The notes: generated by a model not told the origin, from the letters alone. Positions 26,921 through 37,102 are shown, numbered from the stretch's first letter. The stretch is DNA of 64,000 nucleotides from Litchfieldia sinesaloumensis (GCF_900156865.1 NZ_LT732529.1:504928-568927); one strand, 5' to 3'. Program-made: numbers and translations.

Positions 26921-27265
26921 ATGTTACTTCATCTCGCACTAGCAATCCTAATTGGTGGTTCTATGGGGTTGTTGGGACATGCTAAAAAACAGGGGAAGAT
27001 TGAAAAACCACGTATGACAAAGCGTTTTATTCATCTAGGATTTTTAGAAGAAGTCTTAATTGGCATGATTGCTTCAGTATTAATCGTCGCTTCTAGTGAC
27101 ACAGAATCTATTTTTAGAGTGGTGTTCCTCTCAATTTTAGCAGGCTATGGGGGAGAGAGAATCATGCAAGGATTCGATTTAGTCAGACACACAGAAAAAC
27201 AGAGCATTTCGCCACTGCAAACAAATCAAGAACAGGAGAACAATGAGAAGAATGATGCAATGTAA
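26921..27265 (+). CDS. DUF4257 family small membrane protein
   Basis: A 114-residue protein with an N-terminal membrane helix (LALAILIGGSMGLLGHAKKQ), a basic loop (KPRMTKRFIHLG) and two more helices (EEVLIGMIASVLIVASS; FLSILAGYGG). The tail is polar. It matches DUF4257 from memory; function unknown. The ATG at 26921 is preceded by GGGGGTGATG; the upstream extension from 26849 is not needed. Confidence 0.75.
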   Translation: MLLHLALAILIGGSMGLLGHAKKQGKIEKPRMTKRFIHLGFLEEVLIGMIASVLIVASSDTESIFRVVFLSILAGYGGERIMQGFDLVRHTEKQSISPLQTNQEQENNEKNDAM

Positions 27266-27299
27266 AGTGAATCAGATAAAAAAAGTATCCCAAGCTTTA

Positions 27300-27350
27300 T
27301 TTTTATGACTCTATTGGCAGTAATTACTGTGCGTGGAGTCATTTTTATTT
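27300..27350 (+). terminator. Terminator with nested palindrome after DUF4257 gene
   Basis: Outer arms ATGACTC/GAGTCAT enclose an inner self-complementary CAGTAATTACTG. A run of T follows. The inner palindrome makes the structure cruciform-like. Confidence 0.65.
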
Positions 27351-27465
27351 TGAGTTAAAGTACTGTGGATTTTTCCCATCTGTTCATATTGCTCCAAAAG
27401 TAGAGATGTTTCTAGTAAAATGGTATAATCAGTAGCAATGATATGAAATGGAGGATTTACAATAG

Positions 27466-29085
<1,620 letters not shown>

Positions 29086-29089
29086 AAAA

Positions 29090-29140
29090 TAGAGGGTATC
29101 AAAGGGCCAAGCATTGACCTTTTGATTCCTCTTTTTTATG
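29090..29140. terminator. Terminator after ykpA
   Basis: AGAGG-ATCAAAGG pairs with CCTTTTGAT-CCTCT, followed by TTTTTT. It lies between converging genes. Confidence 0.7.
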
Positions 29141-29354
29141 TCCCTGTTGCAGTGTTTGCATCGGAGAAATCTGGATCAAGTGTATTGGATCGACTTACAT
29201 GATTGTGGTTGGTCACATAAATACCTGTATTGAAAGATCCCGAACCTGTAATGGTCTTACTCGAGGATGTAGGCGAGACATAAAAAGAATTACCGGTGAC
29301 AATGACTCCCTCATTGCTGTTGATCTCAATCGGTCCTAAAAAGATAGACGCCAT
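29136..29354 (-). CDS. GerPA/GerPF-like spore germination protein
   Basis: A 72-residue protein (ASIFLGPIEINSNEGVIVTG … GSGSFNTGIYVTN … NTLDPDFSDA). The Asn/Gly/Ser-rich beta composition and the final D-P-D match the GerPA/GerPF family (PF10676). Those proteins help germinants pass through the spore coat. It is a single gene, not a gerPABCDEF operon. The ATG at 29354 has AGGTG 8 nt upstream; the frame extends to 29468, but the extra part is hydrophobic and unlike the family. Confidence 0.8.
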   Translation of the reverse strand: MASIFLGPIEINSNEGVIVTGNSFYVSPTSSSKTITGSGSFNTGIYVTNHNHVSRSNTLDPDFSDANTATGT

Positions 29355-29468
29355 ATGATTTGCACCTGCCCTAGCTAAGGATTCTAGTACTAGCATATGG
29401 GACTTTAGGAAATGTGAAAGGTACAAACCCCTAAAAAAGAAAAAGATAAGCCACAAAGGGCTTATCAT

Positions 29469-29654
29469 TTACTTACCAAGTAAGGCTAATATACCTTTAA
29501 AGATGAGAACAAAAGAAAAGACGATTATCGTGAGGACCCCCACCAGTGTGAATACTGTGTGTAAACTCGTTAAAACGGTATCGTATGCAGTTACTCGAAT
29601 AAGAGCAAACCCTGCTAAAATACAGGCTAAAAATAAGAAAGCAAATTTATCCAA
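29469..29654 (-). CDS. Small two-helix membrane protein
   Basis: A 61-residue protein made of two membrane helices (FAFLFLACILAGFALIRV; VFTLVGVLTIIVFSFVLIF) with a short loop between. The family is not recognised. It starts with TTG at 29654, preceded by AAAGGAGGG at good spacing, which is the main support for its being real. It lies 114 nt upstream of the GerPA-like gene on the same strand. Confidence 0.65.
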   Translation of the reverse strand: MDKFAFLFLACILAGFALIRVTAYDTVLTSLHTVFTLVGVLTIIVFSFVLIFKGILALLGK

Positions 29655-29827
29655 TCGATTTCCCTCCTTTACTACACTATATGTCCCATTTTCTCGAAAG
29701 TGAGGAAAACCAAGATTATTTAATCATTTTTTAACAATCAGGAATAAAAACGTTTTACGTGAATAGAATGGTTTTGTCGGGAAAAAATGAAGAACTACGA
29801 AGGTTTGAAAACGATAGGGTGGGACAG

Positions 29828-29983
29828 ATGGCATTAGTAAAAAATTGTATCATTGTGCTGTTATTTGCATTATTAGTTGTGGGAATGATTTTATTGGGAG
29901 TAAGGACAATCGAAGCAAAGGAAAATCCAACTGTGGCGATGACAACAGAGGTAATATACGTAGAAAACGCCGTTCATTTCTAA
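29828..29983 (+). CDS. Small single-helix membrane protein with terminator inside its 3' end
   Basis: A 51-residue protein: a short basic start (MALVKN), one membrane helix (CIIVLLFALLVVGMILLGV) and a polar tail. The ATG at 29828 has GGGTGGG upstream; the longer frame from 29759 is possible. The last five codons and the stop form the left arm of a strong terminator hairpin, so coding and termination signals overlap. Function unknown. Confidence 0.55.
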   Translation: MALVKNCIIVLLFALLVVGMILLGVRTIEAKENPTVAMTTEVIYVENAVHF

Positions 29984-30006
29984 AGGGAATGAACGGCGTT
30001 TTTTTG
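29964..30006 (+). terminator. Strong terminator overlapping a stop codon
   Basis: AACGCCGTTCATT pairs perfectly with AATGAACGGCGTT (13 bp), followed by TTTTTTG. The left arm encodes the C terminus of the preceding small protein. Confidence 0.85.
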
Positions 30007-30023
30007 TGTGTTTATAAAGTGAT

Positions 30024-30050
30024 AAGGGAGCCGCAAAATGGGCTCCCTAT
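30024..30050 (-). terminator. Terminator after the SASP gene
   Basis: AGGGAGCC pairs with GGCTCCCT around GCAAAATG, just downstream of the SASP stop on the - strand. The T-run on that side is weak. Confidence 0.55.
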
Positions 30051-30055
30051 GTTAA

Positions 30056-30250
30056 CTATTGTTGCGAACCATTTCTAAGTTGCTGCTGAGCCATCGCAAC
30101 GAGGCGTTTCGTCATTTCGCCCCCAACGGACCCATTCGCACGTGCGGTCGTATCTGCACCAAGCTGAACTCCAAACTCATTGGCAATTTCTTCTTTCATT
30201 TGGTTTAGAGCATTCTCGCTACCAGGAACCAATAGTTTGTTTCTTGCCAT
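30056..30250 (-). CDS. Alpha/beta-type small acid-soluble spore protein (SASP)
   Basis: A 64-residue DNA-binding spore protein that coats and protects DNA and supplies amino acids at germination. Both family signatures are present: the germination-protease site region [18 protein letters not shown] and the second block [18 protein letters not shown]. The ATG at 30250 follows GGGAGTGG; a longer frame to 30286 is unlikely. A sigma-G promoter is expected, but I could not place one with confidence. It proves that the host forms spores. Confidence 0.95.
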   Translation of the reverse strand: MARNKLLVPGSENALNQMKEEIANEFGVQLGADTTARANGSVGGEMTKRLVAMAQQQLRNGSQQ

Positions 30251-30275
30251 GATACACCACTCCCGACTTATATTT

Positions 30276-30299
30276 TGAGTAACCAATGATGATTACTCA
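30276..30299. promoter_or_regulatory. 24-bp palindrome upstream of the SASP gene
   Basis: TGAGTAA and TTACTCA arms flank CCAATGATGA, with one mismatch in the extended pairing. It sits 26 nt before the SASP start codon. It may be an operator or an mRNA 5' hairpin; no regulator can be assigned. Confidence 0.4.
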
Positions 30300-30421
30300 T
30301 TATTAAATTCCCACGTAAAGCGCGAATCCATGCTTGGGAAAAGGGACCAATTGACGGATGACTAGGTATGTGAAAGATATTTTGGATTGTGAATGGAATT
30401 TATTAAGGGATAATGGGAAAA

Positions 30422-30941
30422 CGAACCAGTTAAAGTGATATACAGGTTCCTATATGTAAGAAATTAGGAAAAGTCAAACCCGCAAATACATTATACAGGT
30501 TCACAAATGTAAAAAATTAGGGGAAAACGAACCAGTAAAAGCGATATACAGGTTCGTATATGTAAGAAATTAGGAAAAGTCAAACCCGCAAATGCATAAT
30601 ACAGGTTCGCGAATGTAAAAAATTAGGGAAATGCGAACCAGTTAAAGCGATATACAGGTTCACAAATGTAAAAAATTAGGGGAAAACGAACCAGTTAAAG
30701 CGATATACAGGTTCGTATATGTAAAAAATTAGGAAAAGTCAAACCCGCAAATGCATAATACAGGTTCGCGAATGTAAAAAATTAGGGAAATGCGAACCAG
30801 TTAAAGCGATATACAGGTTCACAAATGTAATAAATTAGGAAGAAGCAAACCCGCAACAGCGAAATCCAAGTTTGCAAATGTAAGTATTCAGAAAAAACGA
30901 ACCAGTTAAAGCGATAGCCTGGTTCGCAAATATAAAAATCG
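30422..30941. repeat. 53-bp tandem array 1 (ten units, two alternating types)
   Basis: Units start at 30422, 30475, 30528, 30581, 30634, 30687, 30740, 30793, 30846 and 30898, so the spacing is 53 bp except the ninth unit (52 bp). Type A begins CGAACCAGTTAAAGCGATA and type B CAAACCCGCAAATGCATAA; the order is A B A B A A B A B A, with the last two units diverged. All share ATACAGGTTCG and AAATTAGG. CGAACC and GGTTCG in and across units can pair. No open reading frame runs through it. The 120 nt between it and the SASP palindrome show nothing recognisable. The same repeat family recurs at 59778-60148. Confidence 0.9.
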
Positions 30942-30943
30942 AT

Positions 30944-31876
30944 CTACTCCATCTTCAAACTTTCTTCCTCTAGCTTTTCCATCTCTACTTTCATCCAATT
31001 AGGATCCATTTTTTCGCCAATAAATACTAATGTTGACTTGTAGTTCATCAGTTCCTTCATGTAAATGGGCGTTCCGTAAGAGTATTGGAATAAATAAGTG
31101 TGATTTGAATGGGTAAACTTTAAATAGCCCTTAATCCGAAAAATAGTGTCAGGCATATTCTTAAGCCACTCTTCAAACAAATCAAGGTCAAGTTGATTTG
31201 AAAATGTATGTACATACGTTTTTAGCTTCAAATCAAGTTGTACATGGGCACGCTCATGTGGTTTACGCTCTGCTTTTTTTAGTGTACGCAGGTCATCAAG
31301 TTTCACAGCAGCATGTTTGGTTAGCAAGCACTTGGCTTCATTGTTAATCGATTGAATTTCAAAGAGAATATTTCCTTGTTCCATCTCTGACAACTGGTCA
31401 ACCTTATTGAGTAACAACACGTCCGCATGATGCACCTGTTCTCGTAACAGCATTTGAAGCTGAGGGCTCAGCGTATTTCGTTCCTTCCAGCGATTAACGT
31501 CGACTAGTGTCACGATGGATTGGACAAATAATTGATCTGCAAAAAGTGGCGACATACACGCATCCAACACTTCAATTGGATGAGCAACACCTGTAGTTTC
31601 AATATAAATCGCATCAAGTTCATGGTCCTGTAATAGCCCTTGTAGATTAACTTCCAGTTGGCCTTGAATGGTACAACAAACGCATCCATTTAACAATTCC
31701 TTTAGAGGAGTATTCTCTGAAACCGCATTTGAATCTATTGAAACCTGTCCAAGTTCATTCATCACGACGGCCACTTTACGCCCCAATTCTTTTTCTTGAG
31801 TTAGAATATTTTGTAACAAAGTGGTTTTACCACTTCCTAAAAATCCAGATAAAATAAAAACCTCAATTTTTTCCAT
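30944..31876 (-). CDS. CobW/COG0523 family GTPase (metal chaperone)
   Basis: A 310-residue P-loop GTPase that delivers metal, usually zinc, to target proteins. Walker A is GFLGSGKTT, the metal-binding CxCC motif is GCVCCT (near residue 65), the Walker B/G3 region is IYIETTGVAHP, and the base-recognition motif is LLLNKVDQ. The C-terminal CobW_C domain runs from about 215 to 300 (KGYLKF, YSYGTPIY). AGGAG precedes the ATG. No Zur-type operator is obvious, but two direct repeats lie in the divergent promoter region. It is transcribed toward the 53-bp array, which begins 2 nt after its stop. Confidence 0.9.
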   Translation of the reverse strand: MEKIEVFILSGFLGSGKTTLLQNILTQEKELGRKVAVVMNELGQVSIDSNAVSENTPLKELLNGCVCCTIQGQLEVNLQGLLQDHELDAIYIETTGVAHPIEVLDACMSPLFADQLFVQSIVTLVDVNRWKERNTLSPQLQMLLREQVHHADVLLLNKVDQLSEMEQGNILFEIQSINNEAKCLLTKHAAVKLDDLRTLKKAERKPHERAHVQLDLKLKTYVHTFSNQLDLDLFEEWLKNMPDTIFRIKGYLKFTHSNHTYLFQYSYGTPIYMKELMNYKSTLVFIGEKMDPNWMKVEMEKLEEESLKME

Positions 31877-31915
31877 AAAAACTCCTCATTCTTTTTCTTT
31901 ATAAATATAGTGCTT

Positions 31916-31950
31916 ATCTCTTATAATAAAAGTACCATCTCTTATTATAA
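31916..31950. promoter_or_regulatory. Direct repeats in the cobW / GGDEF divergent promoter region
   Basis: ATCTCTTATAATAA (31916-31929) and ATCTCTTATTATAA (31937-31950) differ at one base and are 21 bp apart, two helical turns. They contain -10-like TATAAT words on both strands, so they may be regulator sites, tandem promoters, or both. Confidence 0.4.
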
Positions 31951-31982
31951 CGAATAATTCCTAACAGGAAAGAGGAGCAGCT

Positions 31983-33038
31983 TTGAAACACCTTCATACG
32001 AATTATTCATTCTTTGATTTAAAGATTCGAACATATAAAGTTATGCTCCCTATTTTAATAGTTGCTTCTGCGTTCGCCACTTATTTGGAGATTACTATTG
32101 GTTCAAACAGCCTCTTTAATAGGGTTGCACTACCTTCTCTTTTAGTATGGTTCATTGTGATTTACTTGATGGTATTTAAACAAAACTCAAACCTTTTTCG
32201 ATATATCGAATACGTGACTATAATTTTAATTAGTGCCTTATTCTTAGGGAAGTTTTGGGTAGCCCTTCATTTGGAATTTGGTGTTTCCCGTGAATATGAG
32301 TTTGGTGAGTTTTTTAATTGGATACCGTTGTTTTTTATCTTTATTTTCTTCACATTTAATGGAAAAAAGGCACTTCTTGTTTCACTTGGCTTTTTAACGT
32401 TAACAACAATCATTGCGCTCGATTACTTCTTGCTTGTGGATTTTGATAGGTATAGCATTAGTCCTATTATTCAATTTCACCTATCAAACATGGTTTATGT
32501 AATAGCCCTTTATTCGTTGCAAAAGCTTAAGGAAGTCCTATTACATGCAGATGCATTAAGGAAAACATCGATTACCGATTTTCTAACAGATTTACCGAAC
32601 CGCAGGTATATGCATTCTTTGTTGTCTCAAGAATTTGAAAAGGAGAACAACTTATCGGTAATTCTATTTGATGTTGATAATTTTAAATCAATTAATGATC
32701 AATATGGTCACGATATTGGAGATCTTGTGTTAATCAAACTCTCTGTTACGATTAAGTCCTATCTTGGTGAAAAGGGAGTTCTCGGTAGATGGGGAGGCGA
32801 AGAATTCCTTATTGTCTTAAAAAACACCCCAGTTATAAAAGCAACAGAAATTGCTGAAGAAGTCAGGGTGTTGCTTGAAAACACTAAGATTGATGAGGTT
32901 GGAAGGGTTACTTCGAGCTTTGGAGTAGCAGGGAAAACTGAAAATGATGTGCCCCACATGTTGCTGAATCGTGCAGACAAAGCCCTATACGAAGCAAAGG
33001 AAAATGGGAAAAATCAAGTATGTATCAAAACCGTTTGA
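31983..33038 (+). CDS. Membrane-bound diguanylate cyclase (GGDEF)
   Basis: A 351-residue protein. Six or so membrane helices fill residues 15-180, then a GGDEF domain from about 190 makes cyclic di-GMP. Motifs are DFLTDLPNRRYM, DVDNFKSINDQYGHDIGD and the active site RWGGEEFLIVL. No RxxD inhibitory site lies five residues before GGEEF (the segment is LGEKGVLGR), so product inhibition is not expected. The start is TTG at 31983, with AGAGGAG upstream. No EAL or sensor PAS domain is present. It is divergent from the CobW gene. Confidence 0.9.
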   Translation: MKHLHTNYSFFDLKIRTYKVMLPILIVASAFATYLEITIGSNSLFNRVALPSLLVWFIVIYLMVFKQNSNLFRYIEYVTIILISALFLGKFWVALHLEFGVSREYEFGEFFNWIPLFFIFIFFTFNGKKALLVSLGFLTLTTIIALDYFLLVDFDRYSISPIIQFHLSNMVYVIALYSLQKLKEVLLHADALRKTSITDFLTDLPNRRYMHSLLSQEFEKENNLSVILFDVDNFKSINDQYGHDIGDLVLIKLSVTIKSYLGEKGVLGRWGGEEFLIVLKNTPVIKATEIAEEVRVLLENTKIDEVGRVTSSFGVAGKTENDVPHMLLNRADKALYEAKENGKNQVCIKTV

Positions 33039-33062
33039 CAGTTGCTAATAAAATAGAGAGCT

Positions 33063-33097
33063 AAAAAGTTCAGTGTAAAACAACACTGAACTTTTTA
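33063..33097. terminator. Terminator between GGDEF and TRAP genes
   Basis: AAAAAGTTCAGTGT pairs with ACACTGAACTTTTT. It lies between converging genes. Confidence 0.85.
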
Positions 33098-33102
33098 TTT
33101 AA

Positions 33103-35031
33103 TTATGCACCTTTTTTTTGTGGAGTGTATTGTACATGTCGATTTTTTTGATGTGCAATGACTAGAGTAAACAGGATGATGCCTATACCACTAATTAAAA
33201 CATGTGGGTAAATGAGCAATAGCCCACTTGTTAATAATAGCAGTCGTTCTATTATTGTCGTCCTCCTCTGGAGCCAGCCAATCACACCGGCACTTAATGA
33301 AATAACACCAATTACCGCTGTTACGATCGAAAGAACAATATCAATTGGATCTCCATCTAGCAATAAGGCGGGTTCAAGAACGAACATAAACGGAACGATG
33401 AAACCCACTAATCCTAATCGTACGGCTTCTAAACCAACTCGGTTCGGGTTACTATCTGAGATTCCTGCGGCTGCATAAGCTGCCACAGCTACAGGTGGTG
33501 TAATTGCAGAAAAAATAGAGAAATATACGATAAATAAGTGAGCTGACATTAATGAAACACCTAACTCCATCAATGCGGGAGCAGCTAACATCGCGGTTAA
33601 GATGTAAGCTGCTGCAACCGGCATCCCCATTCCTAAAATGATACAAATGAGCATAACGAGAAGTAATGTAGGAAAAAGCATACCTTCAGTAAGGCCGAGT
33701 ACCACACTCGTTAGTTTTCCGCCAAGTCCTGTTGACATAATCCCGGAAATAACTAAACCTGCTGCCGCACAAGCTGTCGTGACCGGGATGGAGGACCTTG
33801 CACTGTCGACCATCGCTTCAAAAATTTGCTTAATTCCCATTCTCGTCTTTTTACGAAACCAGCTTACTACTACAATCGATAAAACACCATAGAGTCCAGT
33901 GCTAGATGCACTAAAGCCATTTAATAGCATAACGAGCAAGACAACCAGGGGAATAAAATAGTACCATCCTTCCTTTAACACTTGGGTGACCATAGGTATA
34001 TCTTTTTTATCTGCAGTTGGCAAATTTAATCGTAACGCTTCAAAATGAACCATTGCAAGTAAAGAAACGTAATAGAGAATACCTGGAATGATAGCAGCAA
34101 CAACAATCGTAATATACGGTAGCTGAGTAATAGCTGCCATCAAAAAGGCAGATGAACCCATAATTGGTGGTAAGATACTGCCTCCAGTTGATGCAGCAGC
34201 CTCAACGGCTGCCGCAAAAGACGGTTTATATCCAGCACGTTTACTCACCGGTATAGTGAACGAGCCTGTCGTTACAACGTTTGCTATTGGACTTCCTGAT
34301 ATCGTCCCAAAAAATGCACTAGCTAAGACAGCCACTTTTGCAGCTCCGCCACGCGTTCTTCCAGCTAGAGCAGTCGATAGATTGAAGAAAAACTCACCAG
34401 CTCCTGCTTTATGCAAAAATGAACCGAATAATAAAAACATGTATACAAATGAAGCCGAAACGGCTAAAGGTGAACCCCAAAGGCCGTTAAAGCTATATGA
34501 TAAATCCTCGATCACTTCAGAAAATGAAAACTCACGATGCCAAATAAGCCCTCCTAAATGATGCCCCCACAATGCATAACCGATTCCAATTAAGACGACG
34601 ATAACGATGGGCACTCCAATTGTCCTGCGGGCTGCTTCGATACTTAACACTACAAATATAAAGCCAACTATAATATCCGTAGTTGAGAGGGGATCGACAA
34701 TTGGAATTCTTTCTGAAATCCGCTCTGCATGAATAGTAAAGTAGATCCCAGCCCCGAGGGCTAAAAGAGCAAAAATAGAATCCACAATAGTTGGGGTCAT
34801 TGTGGTTTTCCCTTTTTTTGAATAGCTATAAGACAAAAAGGATAAGAGTAGGATGAAGGATAAATGGGTCGCTAAAAGCTGAATTGGTGCCATTTTACCC
34901 CAAACAACAGACCAAATTTGAAATACAGATAGAATAAATGAGAAACCTAAAAATATGGTCAAATGTGGACCTGTCAATTGTCGCTTTTCACCTTCTGTGA
35001 GGCCACTAGTCATAATATGTTTAAAGCCCAT
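33103..35031 (-). CDS. TRAP transporter fused permease (TAXI type, DctQM fusion)
   Basis: A 642-residue protein with many membrane helices. The small 4-helix (DctQ-like) part precedes the large 12-helix (DctM-like) part. Typical segments are VSASFVYMFLLFGSFLHKAG, FFGTISGSPIANVVTTGSFT, AAVEAAASTGGSILPPIMG and GMGMPVAAAYILTA. It imports an organic solute with Na+ or H+ coupling using the TAXI binding protein. The ATG at 35031 is chosen with AAGGGAG upstream; a TTG at 35052 is in frame. It is the last gene of nadC-TAXI-permease. Confidence 0.92.
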   Translation of the reverse strand: MGFKHIMTSGLTEGEKRQLTGPHLTIFLGFSFILSVFQIWSVVWGKMAPIQLLATHLSFILLLSFLSYSYSKKGKTTMTPTIVDSIFALLALGAGIYFTIHAERISERIPIVDPLSTTDIIVGFIFVVLSIEAARRTIGVPIVIVVLIGIGYALWGHHLGGLIWHREFSFSEVIEDLSYSFNGLWGSPLAVSASFVYMFLLFGSFLHKAGAGEFFFNLSTALAGRTRGGAAKVAVLASAFFGTISGSPIANVVTTGSFTIPVSKRAGYKPSFAAAVEAAASTGGSILPPIMGSSAFLMAAITQLPYITIVVAAIIPGILYYVSLLAMVHFEALRLNLPTADKKDIPMVTQVLKEGWYYFIPLVVLLVMLLNGFSASSTGLYGVLSIVVVSWFRKKTRMGIKQIFEAMVDSARSSIPVTTACAAAGLVISGIMSTGLGGKLTSVVLGLTEGMLFPTLLLVMLICIILGMGMPVAAAYILTAMLAAPALMELGVSLMSAHLFIVYFSIFSAITPPVAVAAYAAAGISDSNPNRVGLEAVRLGLVGFIVPFMFVLEPALLLDGDPIDIVLSIVTAVIGVISLSAGVIGWLQRRTTIIERLLLLTSGLLLIYPHVLISGIGIILFTLVIAHQKNRHVQYTPQKKGA

Positions 35032-35063
35032 TATGTTGGGAACTCCCTTCAAAATGTGGTGAA

Positions 35064-36071
35064 TTATTGGATGAGCCCTTTTTCAATAAAAAATCGCTTC
35101 GCGCCAGGATGAAGAGGGACCTTCCCAACTTTCGTAAAGGTATCATCTGATAGTTTTTTAAATTCTTTATGAACTGTCCCTAGATATTCAAAGTTTTCAT
35201 AGATTGATTTTGTAATCCGATACACTTCTTCTTCAGGAACATCCTTGTGAACAATTAATATAGCGGGTGTATATAAGGTATCTAGCTCTTGCTTTAGAAA
35301 GTCATAACTTCCTGCAGCGATTGTTCCTTGTTCCATTCCTAATTTATCTGCAACAGCCTGCAAAATATCTTTATTCATCGAGATAAACTTCATGTTAGTA
35401 GTGGTGGATGCTTCTAATATATCACTAGAAGGAACAGACACAGCGTCACCTGTCACATCAATCCGATTTTCTGCCATCAGTTCAAATGTTTTAGATCCAC
35501 TTAAATGGTCAACAGAGCCACCCCAGGCCTTGATATCTTTGTAGGTTACACCGTATTCTTGCAATATTGCTCTTGTAATCATTTCACCTGCTGAGCCTCT
35601 TTGATCGACTGCTAATCGTATCGGGACTTCATTTTCAATAACCTCGTCTAATGAATCAAATCCAACATTGGCTCTTGCTATTAATTGATAATAGTTAGCT
35701 GGAATAATAACACTAATTGCCCGAATGTCTGGATAGGCATCTTTATAGGGCTCTGAACCACTGAATGCTGAATAAGCTGTCATCGCGTAAGAGATTCCAT
35801 AAGGAACAGTATTTGTACCGACACTTGCTGGATTCTCCACAATTCCCCCAGGCTCGACTGTTACAAGTGCTCCTTTATTTTCGCGTCGGATTGTTTCTGC
35901 GATTCCCTCTGTAAAAACTGACCATGCGCCACCTGTACGTCCACCAATAATGGTCGTACGAATATCTTCTGTTGAACCGACAGAAACCGCTCCAACTTTA
36001 TTCATACAACCAGATAGAAGTAAACAGCTAATTATGAAGATGAGAGGCAAGGTCCATTTTCTTTTATACAT
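35064..36071 (-). CDS. TAXI family TRAP transporter solute-binding lipoprotein
   Basis: A 335-residue extracytoplasmic binding protein. The signal peptide ends in a lipobox (CLLLSGC, Cys near residue 22), so it is a lipoprotein. The TAXI signature follows (TIIGGRTGGAWSVFTEGIAETI), then GTNTVPYGISYAMTAY and FIEKGL near the end. It delivers a small organic acid or similar ligand to the permease, whose start lies 32 nt downstream. GGGGG upstream of the ATG is the ribosome binding site. It is 79 nt downstream of nadC, probably in one transcript. Confidence 0.92.
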   Translation of the reverse strand: MYKRKWTLPLIFIISCLLLSGCMNKVGAVSVGSTEDIRTTIIGGRTGGAWSVFTEGIAETIRRENKGALVTVEPGGIVENPASVGTNTVPYGISYAMTAYSAFSGSEPYKDAYPDIRAISVIIPANYYQLIARANVGFDSLDEVIENEVPIRLAVDQRGSAGEMITRAILQEYGVTYKDIKAWGGSVDHLSGSKTFELMAENRIDVTGDAVSVPSSDILEASTTTNMKFISMNKDILQAVADKLGMEQGTIAAGSYDFLKQELDTLYTPAILIVHKDVPEEEVYRITKSIYENFEYLGTVHKEFKKLSDDTFTKVGKVPLHPGAKRFFIEKGLIQ

Positions 36072-36150
36072 TCTTTTTTACCCCCAAAAGATATGGTAAT
36101 CGAATACTCACCTAGAAATTGGCGAGACTAGTCGGAATATCGGTCTTTAA

Positions 36151-37011
36151 CTACTGATTGATAACAACCTTTTTATCTCCTTCTTTAACTTGTAAGCTAA
36201 TATCTAGGGCTTTAACAGAATGAGTTAGAAAACCTAATGATATATTCTGGACACCGGTTCCTGAATAGCTTGCTAAATTAGCTAATGTGATTCCTCCAGA
36301 AGCTTCAGTAATGATTCCATTTGGCACTAACTGAGTGAATTCTTTGACCTCTTGTGGGCTACGATTATCAAACATGATTACGTCTGCGCCAGCTTCTACC
36401 GCTTCCATTACTTCTTCTGCGCACTCTGTTTCTACTTCAATCTTGACCATGTGACCAAGTTTTTCACGTGCAGCTTTAACCGCTTTTGTAATCGAACCGC
36501 AATAAGCAATATGATTATCTTTAATCATGACACCATCATAAAGTCCAAACCGATGGTTCTTGCCACCCCCGGTTACTACCGCATATTTATCTAGCATACG
36601 AAGTCCAGGGATGGTTTTTCTTGTATCACAGATTGAGATGGAAGGGTCGTTTAACGCTTCCACACATTTATTTGTCATGGTCGCAATTCCACTCATTCGT
36701 TGGATGAGATTTAAGATTACTCTCTCACCAGTAAGTAGATGGCGGGTTGGGCCACTTACTGTTGCAATTGTATCCCCGGTTAACACACGATCTCCATCAG
36801 AAAAGCGAAGTTCAACTTGAATGGTTGGGTCTAAGAGGTGATACGCTTCTTTTATGATTGATAAACCTGAAATAATTCCATTTTCTTTGGCGATGAATAC
36901 ACCTTGACTTGTTTGTTCAAGAGGAAAAATGGATTGACTTGTAAGGTCACGTTCACCAATATCTTCAAGTAAAAACTCTTGTAGCATTTTTCGTAATTTT
37001 AGTATATTCAT
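36151..37011 (-). CDS. nadC: Nicotinate-nucleotide diphosphorylase (quinolinate phosphoribosyltransferase)
   Basis: It makes nicotinate mononucleotide from quinolinate and PRPP in NAD synthesis. The 286-residue protein has LLEDIGERDLTSQ at the N terminus, LNLIQRMSGIAT, the substrate-binding CDTRKTIPGLRMLDKYAV, GGGKNHRFGLYDGVMIKDNHI and the barrel end EASGGITLANL. AGGAGG precedes the ATG. It is separated from nadA and nadB, which usually accompany nadC in Bacillus, and instead leads a TRAP transporter operon. A NiaR-type palindrome lies 92 nt upstream. This suggests uptake of quinolinate or a related pyridine carboxylate (inference). Confidence 0.93.
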   Translation of the reverse strand: MNILKLRKMLQEFLLEDIGERDLTSQSIFPLEQTSQGVFIAKENGIISGLSIIKEAYHLLDPTIQVELRFSDGDRVLTGDTIATVSGPTRHLLTGERVILNLIQRMSGIATMTNKCVEALNDPSISICDTRKTIPGLRMLDKYAVVTGGGKNHRFGLYDGVMIKDNHIAYCGSITKAVKAAREKLGHMVKIEVETECAEEVMEAVEAGADVIMFDNRSPQEVKEFTQLVPNGIITEASGGITLANLASYSGTGVQNISLGFLTHSVKALDISLQVKEGDKKVVINQ

Positions 37012-37102
37012 AGTTTGCCTCCTAAAATAAATAAGTTTGATAATAATTTCACAAACTTAATCAAAAAATTTGATTGAATTGGTTTGCTTGACATATGTGA
37101 AA

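Noticed and set aside
30251..30340. Sigma-G promoter for the SASP gene
   Set aside because: Several weak -35 and -10 fragments can be found, but none has both elements at the right spacing, so none is reported.
30422..30941. CRISPR array or coding tandem repeat
   Set aside because: The whole 53-bp unit is conserved, there are no unique spacers, and no frame is open through it because 53 is not a multiple of three.
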